Position numbers and translations under genes: made by a program. DNA of 64,000 bases from Gemmobacter lanyuensis (GTDB lineage: Bacteria > Pseudomonadota > Alphaproteobacteria > Rhodobacterales > Rhodobacteraceae). Position 1 is the first letter of the stretch. Every line of letters starts with the position of its first letter. The notes beneath the pieces were generated by a model, which worked only from the letters and a program-made list of their open reading frames with translations, made no database searches and was not told where the DNA came from. The stretch lies in contig NZ_BMYQ01000001.1 in NCBI RefSeq assembly GCF_014652355.1, forward strand, positions 680,180 through 744,179, read 5' to 3'. Shown here piece after piece: positions 19,558 to 29,533 of the stretch.

Positions 19558-20310
19558 ATGTTCTCACGTCTGCGCATAGCCCGGACCGGGCGCTCTTTCG
19601 TCCCCGACGACGATCTGCAGCCGCATCTCACGCCGCTGGACGAATTCTGGTTCGATGTGAACGAACGGCCCGAAACCCATCGGCCGCCGGGCGTGGGCGA
19701 TGTTTTCCCTGATTTCATCGCGCCCTCGACCCAGGGGCAGCTTCAATTCCATGACTGGGCCAAGGGCCATTGGGTGCATCTGTTCTCGATGCCCGATGCC
19801 TTCGGTCCGGTCGGCACCTCCGAGGTTCTGGGCATCGCCCACCACGCGCTTGATTTCGACGCGCTGGATGTGCGCAACATCGCCATCTCGCCCATGCCGC
19901 GGATCGATCTGCACATGTGGAAACGCGAGCTGGAACGCGCCTTCGAAGTGTCGTTCGACCTGCCGATGATCGAGGATCAGGGTGGCGAGCTGGCCCGCTA
20001 TTGCGGCTGGCAAAGCGCCAAGGATCCGGGCGGCGAGGTGATGCGCAAATCCTACATCATCGACCCGCAGCTGCGGGTGCGCCTGGTCTTTGAATACCCG
20101 CGCTTCGTGGGCCGGTCGATCTCGGAAACCATCCGCGTGATCGAGGCCTTGCAAACGCTGAATGATGTGCGCGATGTCTGCATCCCGTCCGATTGGCACG
20201 AAGGCGATGCATTGCTCGTGCGCCGCGACGTGCCGACCCAGCGCGCCCGTCAGGTCTTTGGCGACACGGTGACCGAGGTCACCCCCTTCTATCGCCGCAT
20301 CGATTTCTGA
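19558..20310 (+). CDS. Peroxiredoxin-fold protein (1-Cys/Prx6-like) lacking the peroxidatic cysteine
   Basis: A 250-residue protein with the thioredoxin-like AhpC/TSA fold. Start at 19558 has AAAGG nine bases upstream. The block HLFSMPDAFGPVGTSE aligns with the Prx6 active site (FSHPxDFTPVCTTE), but the cysteine is replaced by glycine. The 1-Cys C-terminal domain is recognisable in SDWHEGDALLVRRDVP. Cysteines remain only in YCGW and DVCIP. It is therefore probably not a normal peroxidase and may be a binding or regulatory protein. Upstream are lpdA and a palindrome; the downstream neighbour is a convergent MFS gene. Confidence 0.82.
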   Translation: MFSRLRIARTGRSFVPDDDLQPHLTPLDEFWFDVNERPETHRPPGVGDVFPDFIAPSTQGQLQFHDWAKGHWVHLFSMPDAFGPVGTSEVLGIAHHALDFDALDVRNIAISPMPRIDLHMWKRELERAFEVSFDLPMIEDQGGELARYCGWQSAKDPGGEVMRKSYIIDPQLRVRLVFEYPRFVGRSISETIRVIEALQTLNDVRDVCIPSDWHEGDALLVRRDVPTQRARQVFGDTVTEVTPFYRRIDF

Positions 20311-20331
20311 TCCCAAGGGGCAGCTGAAATC

Positions 20332-20360
20332 AAAAAGGCCGGTGTATGCACCGGCCTTTT
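20332..20360. terminator. Bidirectional terminator
   Basis: Stem GGCCGGTG/CACCGGCC with a TATG loop, flanked by five A and four T, lies between convergent genes. Confidence 0.9.
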
Positions 20361-20368
20361 GCATGGGC

Positions 20369-21613
20369 TCAGTCGCGGCCTTGGGGCGGTCCTTCATCCG
20401 CCTCCTCCATCACCATCCCCACCGCCAGCGCCGAGGCAGAGGGCGACACGGTGGCGAAGGTGCCGCTGACACCGGGCGCGGCGCGCCGCGTCATCCGCCA
20501 GGCTGCATAGGCGGCCAGGGCCACAAAGTTCACGGCGATGAACAGGAAAAACCCGCGCGGCCCGATCCGTTCCATCACCCAGCCGGTCGCCAGCGGCCCG
20601 AAGATCGCGCCCAGACCGTTCAGGAACAAAAGGCCCGAAGAGGCGCCGGCCATCTCCTCTTTCTTCAGGAAGTCATTGGTATAGGCAATGAGCAGCGAAT
20701 AGAGCGGGTTGGTGATCCCGCCCAGCACCATGGCCACCGGCAGCAGCAGCACGAAGGGCAGCGGGAGAACGGCTGCAACCAGCATGACCACCGCCGCTGC
20801 CACTGAAAGCCACAGGATCAGCCCGCGCCGGTCGCGCCGGTCAGACAGCCAGCCGATCGGATATTGCAACACCAGCCCGCCCACATACATCGCCCCCACG
20901 AAGGTCGAGATCTGCGCCACCGTCAGCCCCGCCATCGCCCCCCAGACCGATGACATGCCGAACATCGCGGCAAAGATCGCACCGGTCAGCAGCATGCCCA
21001 TGCAGCCCAAGGGCGAAATGCGCCAGAGGGCCGGAAAGCTCAGCCGCCGGATCGTCTCAAAGGTCGGCGCCGGGGTGTCGGCCAAAAGCAGCGGCATGAA
21101 GGCCAGACTCACCAGAACCGAAGGGATCACGAACAGCGTGAAGCTTGTCGGTTCATCGACGTTGAGCAACACTTGGCTGCTGATGATGCCGATCATCTGC
21201 ACGATCATATAGGCCGACAGCGCCTGCCCGCGGGTTTCGTTGGTGGCGGTGTTGTTCAGCCAGCTTTCGGCGGTGATATAAACCCCGCAGAAGCAGAACC
21301 CGCTCAGCATCCGCAGCGCCGACCAGACAAGCCAGTCCGGTGCCACGGGATAGACGACCAGCACCGCCGAAATCAGTGACCCCAGTGCCGCAAAGACCCG
21401 CACATGTCCAACCCTGCGGATCATCGCAGGCACCGTCAGCGACCCGAACAGGAAGCCCGCGAAATAGGCCGACATCACCACCGACAGCTCGAAGGTGGCG
21501 AACCCCTCCAGCGTGCCACGAATGCCCAGCAGGGACCCCTGCATGCCGTTCCCGACCATGAGCATCATGACACCCAGCAGCAGCGGCCAGGACATGGCGA
21601 TGACCTTGAGCAT
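20369..21613 (-). CDS. MFS transporter (YcaD-like)
   Basis: A 414-residue permease with about 12 membrane segments, beginning MLKVIAMSWPLLLGVMMLMVG. The features GIRGTLEGFATFELSVVMSAYFAGFLFGS, CGVYITAESWLNN and YPIGWLSDRRDRRGLI match the YcaD/YcjX-type branch of the major facilitator superfamily, whose substrates are not known. The C-terminal ~30 residues are hydrophilic. It ends close to a bidirectional terminator and is followed upstream by queA on the same strand, with 92 bases between. Confidence 0.86.
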   Translation of the reverse strand: MLKVIAMSWPLLLGVMMLMVGNGMQGSLLGIRGTLEGFATFELSVVMSAYFAGFLFGSLTVPAMIRRVGHVRVFAALGSLISAVLVVYPVAPDWLVWSALRMLSGFCFCGVYITAESWLNNTATNETRGQALSAYMIVQMIGIISSQVLLNVDEPTSFTLFVIPSVLVSLAFMPLLLADTPAPTFETIRRLSFPALWRISPLGCMGMLLTGAIFAAMFGMSSVWGAMAGLTVAQISTFVGAMYVGGLVLQYPIGWLSDRRDRRGLILWLSVAAAVVMLVAAVLPLPFVLLLPVAMVLGGITNPLYSLLIAYTNDFLKKEEMAGASSGLLFLNGLGAIFGPLATGWVMERIGPRGFFLFIAVNFVALAAYAAWRMTRRAAPGVSGTFATVSPSASALAVGMVMEEADEGPPQGRD

Positions 21614-21705
21614 TGGAATCTCCGAATATTTCTGACGTCAGTCTATCAGAGCCGCGCCTGCCCCAAAGGATATAAACGACAAGACCCGCGTCGCGAACGA
21701 TGCCC

Positions 21706-22752
21706 TTACGGGATCAGCAGCGAGGCGTCGCCATAGCTGAAGAAGCGATAGCCCGATTGCACCGCATGGTCATAGACCCGCAGCATCCGGTCGCGCCCCA
21801 TCAGCGCCGAGACAAGCATGAGGAGCGTCGATTTGGGCAGGTGGAAATTGGTCATCAGCGCATCGGTGATCTGGAACTGGAATCCCGGATAGATGAAGAT
21901 GTCGGTCGTGCTGCGCCAGCCATGCAGCTGCCCGTCCCGCGCCGCACTTTCAATCAGCCGCAGCGCCGTGGTGCCGACCGGGATTACCCGCCCGCCCGCG
22001 GCCTTGGTCGCGTTGATGGCGGCGGCGGCCTCGGGCGTGACCTCGCCCCATTCGGCGTGCATGCGGTGGGTCGTCACGTCATCGACCTTCACCGGCAGGA
22101 AGGTGCCCGCGCCCACATGCAGCGTCACCTCGGTGAACTGCACGCCGCGCGCGCGCAGCGCCTGAAGCAGCTCGGCATCGAAATGCAGGCTGGCCGTAGG
22201 CGCGGCCACCGCGCCGGAATGGCGGGCAAAGACGGTCTGGTAATCGTCGCGGTCCTGCGCATCGGGGGCGCGTTTGGCGGCAATGTAGGGCGGCAGGGGC
22301 ATATCCCCGGCCTCGGCCAGGGCGGCATCGAAATCGGGGCCGGTCAGGTTGAACTGCAGCTCCAGCTCGGTTTCGGATTTGTGGCTGACCTCGGCCGAAA
22401 GCTGGTCGGAAAAGACGATGATCTCGCCCGGCAGCACCTTCCGCAGCGGCTTGGCCAGCGCGCGCCAGCCCCCCGCGGCGGTCGGCTCAAGAAGCGTGAC
22501 CTCGACCTTGGCGACCACCCGGCCCTGCGCGCTGTCGCGCCAGCGCTGGCCGTTCAGCCGCGCGGGAATGACCTTCGTATTGTTCAGCACCAGCCGGTCA
22601 CCGGGCTGAAATTCATTCACCAGATCAAAGACATGGCGATCCCGGATCACATCGCCTTCGGCCACCAGAAGCCGGGCCGAGGACCGGGGCTTGGCGGGCC
22701 GGGTTGCGATCAGCTCTTCCGGCAGATGGAAATCGAAATCGGAAAGTTTCAT
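21706..22752 (-). CDS. queA: tRNA preQ1(34) S-adenosylmethionine ribosyltransferase-isomerase
   Basis: A 348-residue enzyme of queuosine synthesis that transfers the ribosyl part of SAM to preQ1 in the tRNA anticodon. The start [20 protein letters not shown] is typical, as are [36 protein letters not shown] and the C-terminal [17 protein letters not shown] block. It shares an ATGA overlap with the end of the large AsmA-like gene, so the two are translationally coupled. The other queuosine enzyme in the window is tgt (55629-56759). Confidence 0.97.
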   Translation of the reverse strand: MKLSDFDFHLPEELIATRPAKPRSSARLLVAEGDVIRDRHVFDLVNEFQPGDRLVLNNTKVIPARLNGQRWRDSAQGRVVAKVEVTLLEPTAAGGWRALAKPLRKVLPGEIIVFSDQLSAEVSHKSETELELQFNLTGPDFDAALAEAGDMPLPPYIAAKRAPDAQDRDDYQTVFARHSGAVAAPTASLHFDAELLQALRARGVQFTEVTLHVGAGTFLPVKVDDVTTHRMHAEWGEVTPEAAAAINATKAAGGRVIPVGTTALRLIESAARDGQLHGWRSTTDIFIYPGFQFQITDALMTNFHLPKSTLLMLVSALMGRDRMLRVYDHAVQSGYRFFSYGDASLLIP

Positions 22753-25700
22753 CCCTGCTCCTGCAGACTGGGCACCGGGCGGCGGAAGATTTCACGGAAC
22801 ATCCCGGGCGTCAGGATCGACAGGGGGTTCACCCCGACATCCGGCCGGTCCGAGGTGCCGCCAATGGTGTAGTTGAAGCCGAACAACCCCTCGCCCCGCC
22901 GTGTCAGCGCCGCGCCGATGCCGTTCAGAAGGTAGATGGGCGAGATCACGCCCTGTAGGTTCAGCCGCTTGTTGCGCGCATCATAGGTGCCCGCCATCGA
23001 GACGCCCATCGACAGGCCCACCGCCGCCCCGCGGTGAATCTCGACCCCCGCGGGCGAAAGGGTGAATTGGGCGTCACCCTCGGTAAAGACCAGCCCGCTG
23101 CCGTTCATCTGTTCAAGAATCCCCACCACAGAAATGGCAGAGAGAAGCTCGGCCAAGACCGGCGCGTTGCGTACACGGAAGGCCTCGGCCCGGGCGGTGC
23201 CACGGTAATGGCCGCGCGGCCCCAACGGCAGAAGTTGCAGGTCCAGAATGCCGCCGCGTGCCTTGCTGAAGATGCCCGCCGCCGCCAGCACCCCCCCGGC
23301 ATCACCCGAGGTGATGCGCGCCGCCGTCCCCGCCTTGGAGGGCACCAGCGTGCCCCGCAGCGGCGCCTGCCCGTTCAGCGTGGCCTCGAAACTGCCGTTG
23401 AAGCCACCGCGGGTGGCGAAACTGCCGTTCAGGCCGGTCAGGGCGATGCTCTCGGTGATCTGCACCCGGTCCAGCCGGGCGGTGATGGGGCCGTCATCCT
23501 CGGCCCCGGTCGTGGCGCCGCCCATGGCATCGGGTATCCGCCGCAGATCCAGCGTGCCGCCCCGCACCTCAAGCCCCACGGCACGGCCCTTGCCGCGTCC
23601 GATCAGATCAATCGGCCCCTTGAACCAGTCGGCCACCTCGGCCCGCGTCAGGCTGATGCGCTCAAGCTGGCCATCCTCGCGCAGGGTGACACGCCCCTCG
23701 GCCGTCAGACCGGGCGCGGCAAGGCGCAGCCGCTCCACCGCCACGGGTTTGCCCAGACGCGCCGTCAGATCCAGCGTCCCGCGTGTGCCCGCCCCCTTGC
23801 GCCAAAGGATCTGCGGCACCGCAAGCTCCAGCCCCGACAGGTCCGAGGTCAGGGTCAGCACGGCCGGCGCCCCCTTGGGCAGGTCCAGCGTGAACTGCCC
23901 CTTGCCCGCGCCCTTCACCGCGCCCTTGGGCAGGGCGATGCGGAATTCATCAATCGCGCGGGGTGAAAGTTCGACCGTGCCGGACACCGCGGAACGGCCC
24001 TGCGCCGCTTTGCCAAAGGGCAGCCGGTAGATCGCCTCGAAAGGCACCGCGCCGATGGCTCCGGGGCCGGAAATCTCCAGCCCCGCGGGCGTGGCCAGCA
24101 GCGACAGCTGCGCCGCGGTCAGCACCCGCCCCGGCACCAGCACATCCGACCGCACGTCCTGCAGCACGCCCTCGACCCGGTAGGACACATCCTGCGGCAG
24201 CACCTTCTTCACCAGCGGCAGCCGCAGCACCGCCGACACCTCGGCCCGGCCCTCGCCCAGCTCGACCGGACGCCCGGCCTTGGTCAGAAAGTTGAAGGGC
24301 TTTTCATCCAGCAGCGACAGCGCGGCCGTCAGGGTCGATTTCGTCTTCAGCCGGATTTCGGCCTGCGCGGGTTTCTGCAGAATATCCAGCACCGAAAAGA
24401 CCGACCCTGCCATGTCGATGCTGCCCCCCTTGGGCGGGGTGATCTGGCCTGCGTCCAGCACCATCGTATAGCTTTGCCCTTCGATCGTGGCATAGCCCGA
24501 TCCATTGCGGATCGGCGGAAGGGTCTTGATGAAGCGAACATCGGCATCGCTGAAATCATATCCCAGCGAAAAGCGCGGCTCGCCCCCCTGTTCCAGACGC
24601 AGCGCCGCCTTGACGTCGCGCAGCAGCCCCTCTTGCACATTTTCAGCCAACCAGCTGCGGGTCTTGGGCACCGCCGACACGGGCCAAAGCGCAAGCAGCC
24701 GGTCATGGGCGATCTCGTTCAGCGCCAGATCCACCGCAAGCCGCCATCCGCGGGCATCCGCCTCGGCAGTGCCGCGGGCCTCGATCCGGCGGCCGTCCTC
24801 TTGCAGGGTGAACTGGCCCACCTCGATCCGGAAGGGATCAAGCCGGAGCCGCATGTCCAGGGCCCCTTGCCCGAACCGGACCGGTTCGGTGAACAAGCCC
24901 TCCGGGTCCACCATGACCTCGGAAAAGGCGATCTGGCCCAGGAAGGCCTCGGGGCGCACAACATTGACCCCCGGCACATCAACATGCCCCGTGGCCCGGA
25001 GCCGGAGCGAGCGGCTCTGAACCTCAAGCGCGGTCAGGGCGATGCGTTCCGTCACAGGATCGAAATCCAGCGCGATCTGGGCGCCTTCAAAGGGAATCGG
25101 GCGGGCTTCGGGGTTGGGCTGCACCGCCCCGGCCCCGACCGCCAAGGCCCCCTCGACCATGGCCACATGACCATCCGGGGCAAGACCCGTGATCAGCTTG
25201 CCGGAAATCGGCGCATCCAGCGCGGCCAGAAAACCCAGCACCGGCGCCTGGGCCGCGATGTCACGCGCCTCGACCCCGTCCACCGTGACGCGCAGCCGCG
25301 CCCCGGACGAATCCTTCCGGGTCGCCACCGACAAAAGCGCCTGCGCCGGATCACGACCTTCGCTGTCCAGCATGAAGCCGAGCTGGGCCTTCACCTCATC
25401 CGTGGTGTTGATCAGTGCAAGGCGGCCATCACCAATCTGCCAGACGCGCCCGGCGCGCTGATCGTCCAGCGTCAGCGACAGCGCCTCGACCGTCACCTCT
25501 TGAAGCGTGGCAAGCTCGGGCCGGGCAAAGACGGCATCCACCCGGTCCAGAAGATCGGGGAAGGCCCCCAGATCGCGCAGCGGTGCCCCGCCGCCCAGAT
25601 CCAGATCGAACCGCCCTTGCGCGTCGCGCCGCAGCCGGACCGAGGCCCCCGCGATCACCACCGATGATGGACGCACCGCCCCCCGCAACAGGCTGGCCGC

Positions 25701-26057
25701 ATCAAAGGCCACCCGCGCTTCGGGCAGGCGCAGCAGCGCACCGCCGGTCTTGCGGTTGATCGAGAGATTTTCGAGCCGCAGCCGCGGCACCCAGCCGCTG
25801 TCCACCATGACCTCGACCGTCTCGATTGCGACCGACAGGTCGCGCAGCGGCATCCGGGCGTTCAGCCGCGCCTCGGCCTCGGCCACAGCCCAGACCGGCA
25901 GACGCAGGGGCTTGCCGCTCAGCGCCAGAACACCGAACCCCGCCACCAGAGCCAGAAAGACAAGTGACGCGATCAACCAAAGCGAAACGCGCGCGGTGCG
26001 CCGCAGGCGGCGTCTCGGCCGCCCTGCCCGTTCCGTCTCGCTCTGCCGCTCGTCCAT
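22749..26057 (-). CDS. AsmA/DUF3971 family membrane-anchored protein (YhdP-like)
   Basis: A protein of about 1100 residues with a cytoplasmic basic N terminus ([13 protein letters not shown]), one membrane helix near residues 25-45, and a very long remainder rich in beta strands with a DUF3971 core and an AsmA-like C-terminal domain. Such proteins (YhdP, TamB, AsmA group) form hydrophobic grooves that move phospholipids between inner and outer membranes. The start at 26057 is chosen because upstream codons are poorly supported; the frame stays open to 26159 and the ribosome site is weak. It is coupled to queA by ATGA. Confidence 0.83.
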   Translation of the reverse strand: MDERQSETERAGRPRRRLRRTARVSLWLIASLVFLALVAGFGVLALSGKPLRLPVWAVAEAEARLNARMPLRDLSVAIETVEVMVDSGWVPRLRLENLSINRKTGGALLRLPEARVAFDAASLLRGAVRPSSVVIAGASVRLRRDAQGRFDLDLGGGAPLRDLGAFPDLLDRVDAVFARPELATLQEVTVEALSLTLDDQRAGRVWQIGDGRLALINTTDEVKAQLGFMLDSEGRDPAQALLSVATRKDSSGARLRVTVDGVEARDIAAQAPVLGFLAALDAPISGKLITGLAPDGHVAMVEGALAVGAGAVQPNPEARPIPFEGAQIALDFDPVTERIALTALEVQSRSLRLRATGHVDVPGVNVVRPEAFLGQIAFSEVMVDPEGLFTEPVRFGQGALDMRLRLDPFRIEVGQFTLQEDGRRIEARGTAEADARGWRLAVDLALNEIAHDRLLALWPVSAVPKTRSWLAENVQEGLLRDVKAALRLEQGGEPRFSLGYDFSDADVRFIKTLPPIRNGSGYATIEGQSYTMVLDAGQITPPKGGSIDMAGSVFSVLDILQKPAQAEIRLKTKSTLTAALSLLDEKPFNFLTKAGRPVELGEGRAEVSAVLRLPLVKKVLPQDVSYRVEGVLQDVRSDVLVPGRVLTAAQLSLLATPAGLEISGPGAIGAVPFEAIYRLPFGKAAQGRSAVSGTVELSPRAIDEFRIALPKGAVKGAGKGQFTLDLPKGAPAVLTLTSDLSGLELAVPQILWRKGAGTRGTLDLTARLGKPVAVERLRLAAPGLTAEGRVTLREDGQLERISLTRAEVADWFKGPIDLIGRGKGRAVGLEVRGGTLDLRRIPDAMGGATTGAEDDGPITARLDRVQITESIALTGLNGSFATRGGFNGSFEATLNGQAPLRGTLVPSKAGTAARITSGDAGGVLAAAGIFSKARGGILDLQLLPLGPRGHYRGTARAEAFRVRNAPVLAELLSAISVVGILEQMNGSGLVFTEGDAQFTLSPAGVEIHRGAAVGLSMGVSMAGTYDARNKRLNLQGVISPIYLLNGIGAALTRRGEGLFGFNYTIGGTSDRPDVGVNPLSILTPGMFREIFRRPVPSLQEQG

Positions 26058-26202
26058 CAACCACTGCCTATCCGCGCCGGGGCCGGTCTGGCCGACCGAT
26101 CCACCGCACTGCACCGCGTCTTTTCGCGCGGGCTTGCCTTTATCTTTGCCTGAAGGCAACTAAAACCCCAAGCACCTTCACCATTTTGGCAAGGAGCCGC
26201 CA

Positions 26203-26667
26203 ATGACCGCGCTGCAAGGACACCCCGCCCCCGATTTCACGCTGCCCCGCGACGGCGGCGGCGAAATCACGCTTTCTGCCCTGCGGGGTCAGAAGGTGGT
26301 GCTGTATTTCTACCCCAAGGATGACACCCCCGGCTGCACCACCGAGGCGCTGGATTTCACCGCCCGCGCCGCTGATTTTGCCGCCGCAGGCGCCGTGGTC
26401 ATCGGCATTTCGAAAGACCCGGTCAAGAAGCACGACAAATTCGTCAAGAAGCACAGCCTCGGCATCGCGCTTGTGTCGGATGAGACTGGCACCGCCTGCG
26501 AGGATTTCGGTACCTGGGTCGAGAAAAGCATGTATGGCAAGACCTACATGGGCATCGAACGCTCCACTTTCCTGATCAATGCCGACGGCAAGGTCGCACG
26601 CGAATGGCGCAAGGTTTCGGTGGCGAACCATGCCCAAGAGGTTCTGGAGGCAGCGAAGGCGCTATGA
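26203..26667 (+). CDS. bcp: Thioredoxin-dependent thiol peroxidase (BCP)
   Basis: A 154-residue peroxiredoxin that reduces hydroperoxides with thioredoxin. The active-site block VVLYFYPKDDTPGCTTEALDF contains the peroxidatic cysteine, unlike the degenerate homologue at 19558. GTACEDFGTW and GIERSTFLINADGKV complete the BCP pattern. AAGGAG precedes the ATG. Its stop overlaps the start of the next gene by ATGA, indicating co-translation with the DUF455 protein. Confidence 0.96.
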   Translation: MTALQGHPAPDFTLPRDGGGEITLSALRGQKVVLYFYPKDDTPGCTTEALDFTARAADFAAAGAVVIGISKDPVKKHDKFVKKHSLGIALVSDETGTACEDFGTWVEKSMYGKTYMGIERSTFLINADGKVAREWRKVSVANHAQEVLEAAKAL

Positions 26668-27482
26668 CAACACTGGCGGAGATGGCGGTCGAGGTTTTGA
26701 CGACCGCCGACGGGCGCGCGAAATGCGCGGTGTCGAAACGGCACGCCGAAGCCTGGTTTGCCGCCCGCGCGGCGGGCACGCCGCTGGCCGTTGGCACGGC
26801 CGCACCGCCCCTGCACCCCGCGCGCCCGGCCCGCCCCGAACTGCTGCACCCCCGCGACGTACCGCGCCGCAGGCCCGGATCGCCGCAGGGGCGCATCGCG
26901 CTTTTGCATGCGGTGGCGCATATCGAACTGAACGCCGTCGACCTGCATTGGGACATCATCGCCCGCTTTGGCCATGTGCCGATGCCGCTGGGGTTCTATG
27001 ACGACTGGGTCAAGGCCGCGGCCGAGGAATCGAACCACTTCACCCTGATCAGTGACTGTCTTGAGGCGATGGGCAGCCACTATGGCGCCCTGCCCGCCCA
27101 TGCCGGTATGTGGCGCGCGGCAGAGGATACGGTCGATGACCTGTTTGGCCGCCTTGCCGTGGTGCCCATGGTGCTTGAGGCGCGGGGGCTGGATGTCACC
27201 CCGGGCATGATCGACCTGTTCCGCAAGGCCAATGAGGCGCAGGCCCTGGCCGCGCTGGAGGTGATCTATGCCGAAGAGGTGGGCCATGTCGCCTATGGGT
27301 CGAAATGGTTCAACTGGCTTTGCGGACGTGACGGGCTGGACCCGAAAGAGGTGTTCCATGACCTTGTCCGCCGCTATTTCCACGGCGCCCTGAAACCCCC
27401 GTTCAACGAAGAAAAGCGGGCCGAAGCAGGGCTGCCGCCCGATTTCTATTGGCCCCTTGCCGATGGGGACACGGGCGATTGA
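26664..27482 (+). CDS. DUF455 ferritin-like protein
   Basis: A 272-residue protein of the DUF455 family. Ferritin-like di-iron ligands appear as E-x-x-H type motifs: AHIELNAVDLHWD, AEESNHFTLI and YAEEVGHVAYG. This suggests a di-iron oxidase or hydroxylase, perhaps related to MiaE-type tRNA hydroxylases; the substrate is unknown. The start is fixed by an ATGA overlap with bcp, which links it to redox stress. The product lacks any signal peptide. Moderate functional certainty, high family certainty. Confidence 0.86.
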   Translation: MTTLAEMAVEVLTTADGRAKCAVSKRHAEAWFAARAAGTPLAVGTAAPPLHPARPARPELLHPRDVPRRRPGSPQGRIALLHAVAHIELNAVDLHWDIIARFGHVPMPLGFYDDWVKAAAEESNHFTLISDCLEAMGSHYGALPAHAGMWRAAEDTVDDLFGRLAVVPMVLEARGLDVTPGMIDLFRKANEAQALAALEVIYAEEVGHVAYGSKWFNWLCGRDGLDPKEVFHDLVRRYFHGALKPPFNEEKRAEAGLPPDFYWPLADGDTGD

Positions 27483-27669
27483 TCGGCAGGAACTTGCCGA
27501 ATCAATCTGGCGTTGTGCGACTCTCTGCCCGTGCCAAACCAAAACAGTTGCGGCCACCCCCGGCTGACCTTTAAGCACTTGCCCGGAAGATGGACGACTG
27601 CCCACCCTCTGAAAAAGCGGGAACGCCTCCGACCTTGGGGCGGTTCCCGGCAAAAGGGAAAATCGACAC

Positions 27670-29010
27670 GTGCTGACGCGCCTTGCCTACCGGATCCATG
27701 CCAAGCTTGAAACCGTGCTGCCCGAGCAGCGGCTGTTTCTGAAGTCGGATTCGGCGACACGGTTCATCCGGCTGCGGCCCGGCACGCAGGCGCTTGTGCT
27801 GGTGGTGGGCGCGGGCATGCTGGTCTGGACGATCTTCGCCTCGTCGATCGTGGTCATGGACAGCATCTCGGCCGGGTCTGACGAAGATCAGGCGGGCGTT
27901 CAGCAAGCCCTGTTCGAGGAACGCCTGACCGGCCTGTCGAACGACCGTGACCTGCGGGCGGAAGAAGCCTCGCGCGCGCAGGAACGCTTCAACCTTGCGC
28001 TGGCCGAGGTCAGCAAGATGCAGGCCCGGCTGCTGGAATCCGAAGATCGCCGCAAGGAACTGGAAACCGGCATCGACGTGATCCAGAACACCCTGCGCCG
28101 CACCATCCGCGAACGCGATGAGGCCCGCGCCGCTGCCGACCGGGCGACCCTTGCGCTGACCGCGCAGGCCGGCGCCCCCAGCACCGAACTTGGCCGCGCG
28201 CGGGACGCCGTGGCCACGCTGGAAATCATGTCCGGCGCCCTTGGGGCCACGGCACGTGAGCGCGACGAAATGGTGAAGATGGCCGATGCGGCCCGCAACG
28301 AAGCCGCAAATACGCTGCGCGCCAAGCAGGAATTGCAGCTGCGCAACGACGCGATTTTCGCCCGCCTCGAAGAAGCCGTCACCGTCTCGATGGAGCCGCT
28401 GGACCGCATGTTCCGTGCAGCTGGTCTGTCACCCGACGATCTGCTGGATCAGGTGCGGCGCGGCTATTCGGGACAAGGTGGCCCGATGACACCGATCATT
28501 TCGACCAAGGGTGGCATCCTGACCCCCGATGAAGCCCGCGCGAATACCATTCTTCAGGGCCTCGACCGGATGAACATGTATCGTCTGGCCGCCGTGAAAA
28601 CACCTTTTGCCAACCCGATTCCCTCGGGTCGCTATCGGTTCACCTCGGGCTTCGGCACCCGCGACGACCCCACGGGCCGCGGCCGCCGCATGCATGAGGG
28701 GCTGGATTTCGCCGGCGCTTACGGAACCCCCATCGAAGCAACCGCTGACGGCACCGTCATCGAGGCAGGCTGGGCCAATGGTTATGGCCGCATGGTGAAG
28801 ATCCGCCATGACTTTGGGGTCAGCACTTTGTATGGTCACCTTTCCGAAATCCATGTCTCGGTCGGTCAAAAAGTATCGCGTGGCGACCGGATCGGTGATA
28901 TGGGCAATTCAGGCCGGTCTACCGGCACCCACCTTCACTATGAGGTTCATGTCGGTGGCCGCCCGGTCAACCCGATGACCTTTATCAAGGCAGCAAGCGA
29001 TGTTTTCTAA
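27670..29010 (+). CDS. Membrane-anchored M23 peptidase with coiled coil
   Basis: A 446-residue protein with GTG start. A basic cytoplasmic end is followed by one membrane helix (residues ~38-58), a long coiled-coil region (about 75-240, rich in RERDEAR type repeats) and a C-terminal M23 (LytM) domain. Zinc and catalytic residues are intact: HEGLDFAGAYGTPIEA supplies H-x3-D, and GTHLHYEVHVGG supplies H-x-H. It should cleave peptidoglycan cross-links in the periplasm. The last codons overlap the bactofilin gene by 11 bases; such peptidase-bactofilin pairs set cell shape in other alphaproteobacteria. Confidence 0.92.
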   Translation: MLTRLAYRIHAKLETVLPEQRLFLKSDSATRFIRLRPGTQALVLVVGAGMLVWTIFASSIVVMDSISAGSDEDQAGVQQALFEERLTGLSNDRDLRAEEASRAQERFNLALAEVSKMQARLLESEDRRKELETGIDVIQNTLRRTIRERDEARAAADRATLALTAQAGAPSTELGRARDAVATLEIMSGALGATARERDEMVKMADAARNEAANTLRAKQELQLRNDAIFARLEEAVTVSMEPLDRMFRAAGLSPDDLLDQVRRGYSGQGGPMTPIISTKGGILTPDEARANTILQGLDRMNMYRLAAVKTPFANPIPSGRYRFTSGFGTRDDPTGRGRRMHEGLDFAGAYGTPIEATADGTVIEAGWANGYGRMVKIRHDFGVSTLYGHLSEIHVSVGQKVSRGDRIGDMGNSGRSTGTHLHYEVHVGGRPVNPMTFIKAASDVF

Positions 29011-29479
29011 AAGCAGAATCAATGAACCCGGCCCGAAGCAAGTTGATGCGGACAAGCTGAAGGCCCCGGAACTTCCTGCCACGAAACCCGCGATGGATTT
29101 TGCCGCCTCTGCCGTCAAGGCCAAGCCGAATGCTTCGGTCCTGTCGTCGGATCTGACGGTGGTCGGCAATCTCAAGACCACCGGCGACATCCAGGTCGAA
29201 GGCACGGTCGAAGGCGATATCCGCGCCCATCTGCTGACCGTCGGTGAAACCGCCACCATCCGCGGCGAGATCGTGGCCGACGATATCGTGGTCAATGGCC
29301 GTGTCATCGGCCGCGTGCGTGGCCTGAAGGTGCGTCTCACCTCGACCGCGCGGGTGGAGGGCGACATCATCCACAAGACCATTGCCATCGAAAGCGGCGC
29401 ACATTTCGAAGGCTCGGTCCAGCGTCAGGACGATCCGCTGAATGGCGTCAAGGCACTGGCGGCGCCCAAGGCCGAATGA
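29000..29479 (+). CDS. Bactofilin
   Basis: A 159-residue cytoskeletal protein. The central beta-helix (about residues 48-145) shows the repeating pattern GDIQVEGTVEGDIRAHLLTVGE, VNGRVIGRVRG and SARVEGDI-type turns of bactofilins (DUF583), between a disordered lysine-rich N terminus and a short C-terminal tail. Bactofilins polymerise on the inner membrane and recruit peptidoglycan enzymes. It overlaps the upstream M23 gene by 11 bases, so the two are made together, and is followed by a terminator. Confidence 0.95.
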   Translation: MFSKSRINEPGPKQVDADKLKAPELPATKPAMDFAASAVKAKPNASVLSSDLTVVGNLKTTGDIQVEGTVEGDIRAHLLTVGETATIRGEIVADDIVVNGRVIGRVRGLKVRLTSTARVEGDIIHKTIAIESGAHFEGSVQRQDDPLNGVKALAAPKAE

Positions 29480-29505
29480 TCGGCTGATCCGCCCATACCC
29501 AATGC

Positions 29506-29531
29506 AGGGCGCCCTCTCGGGCGCCCTTTTT
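29506..29531 (+). terminator. Terminator after bactofilin gene
   Basis: Stem GGGCGCCC repeated as its own complement with a TCTC loop, followed by five T. Confidence 0.9.
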
Positions 29532-29533
29532 CA

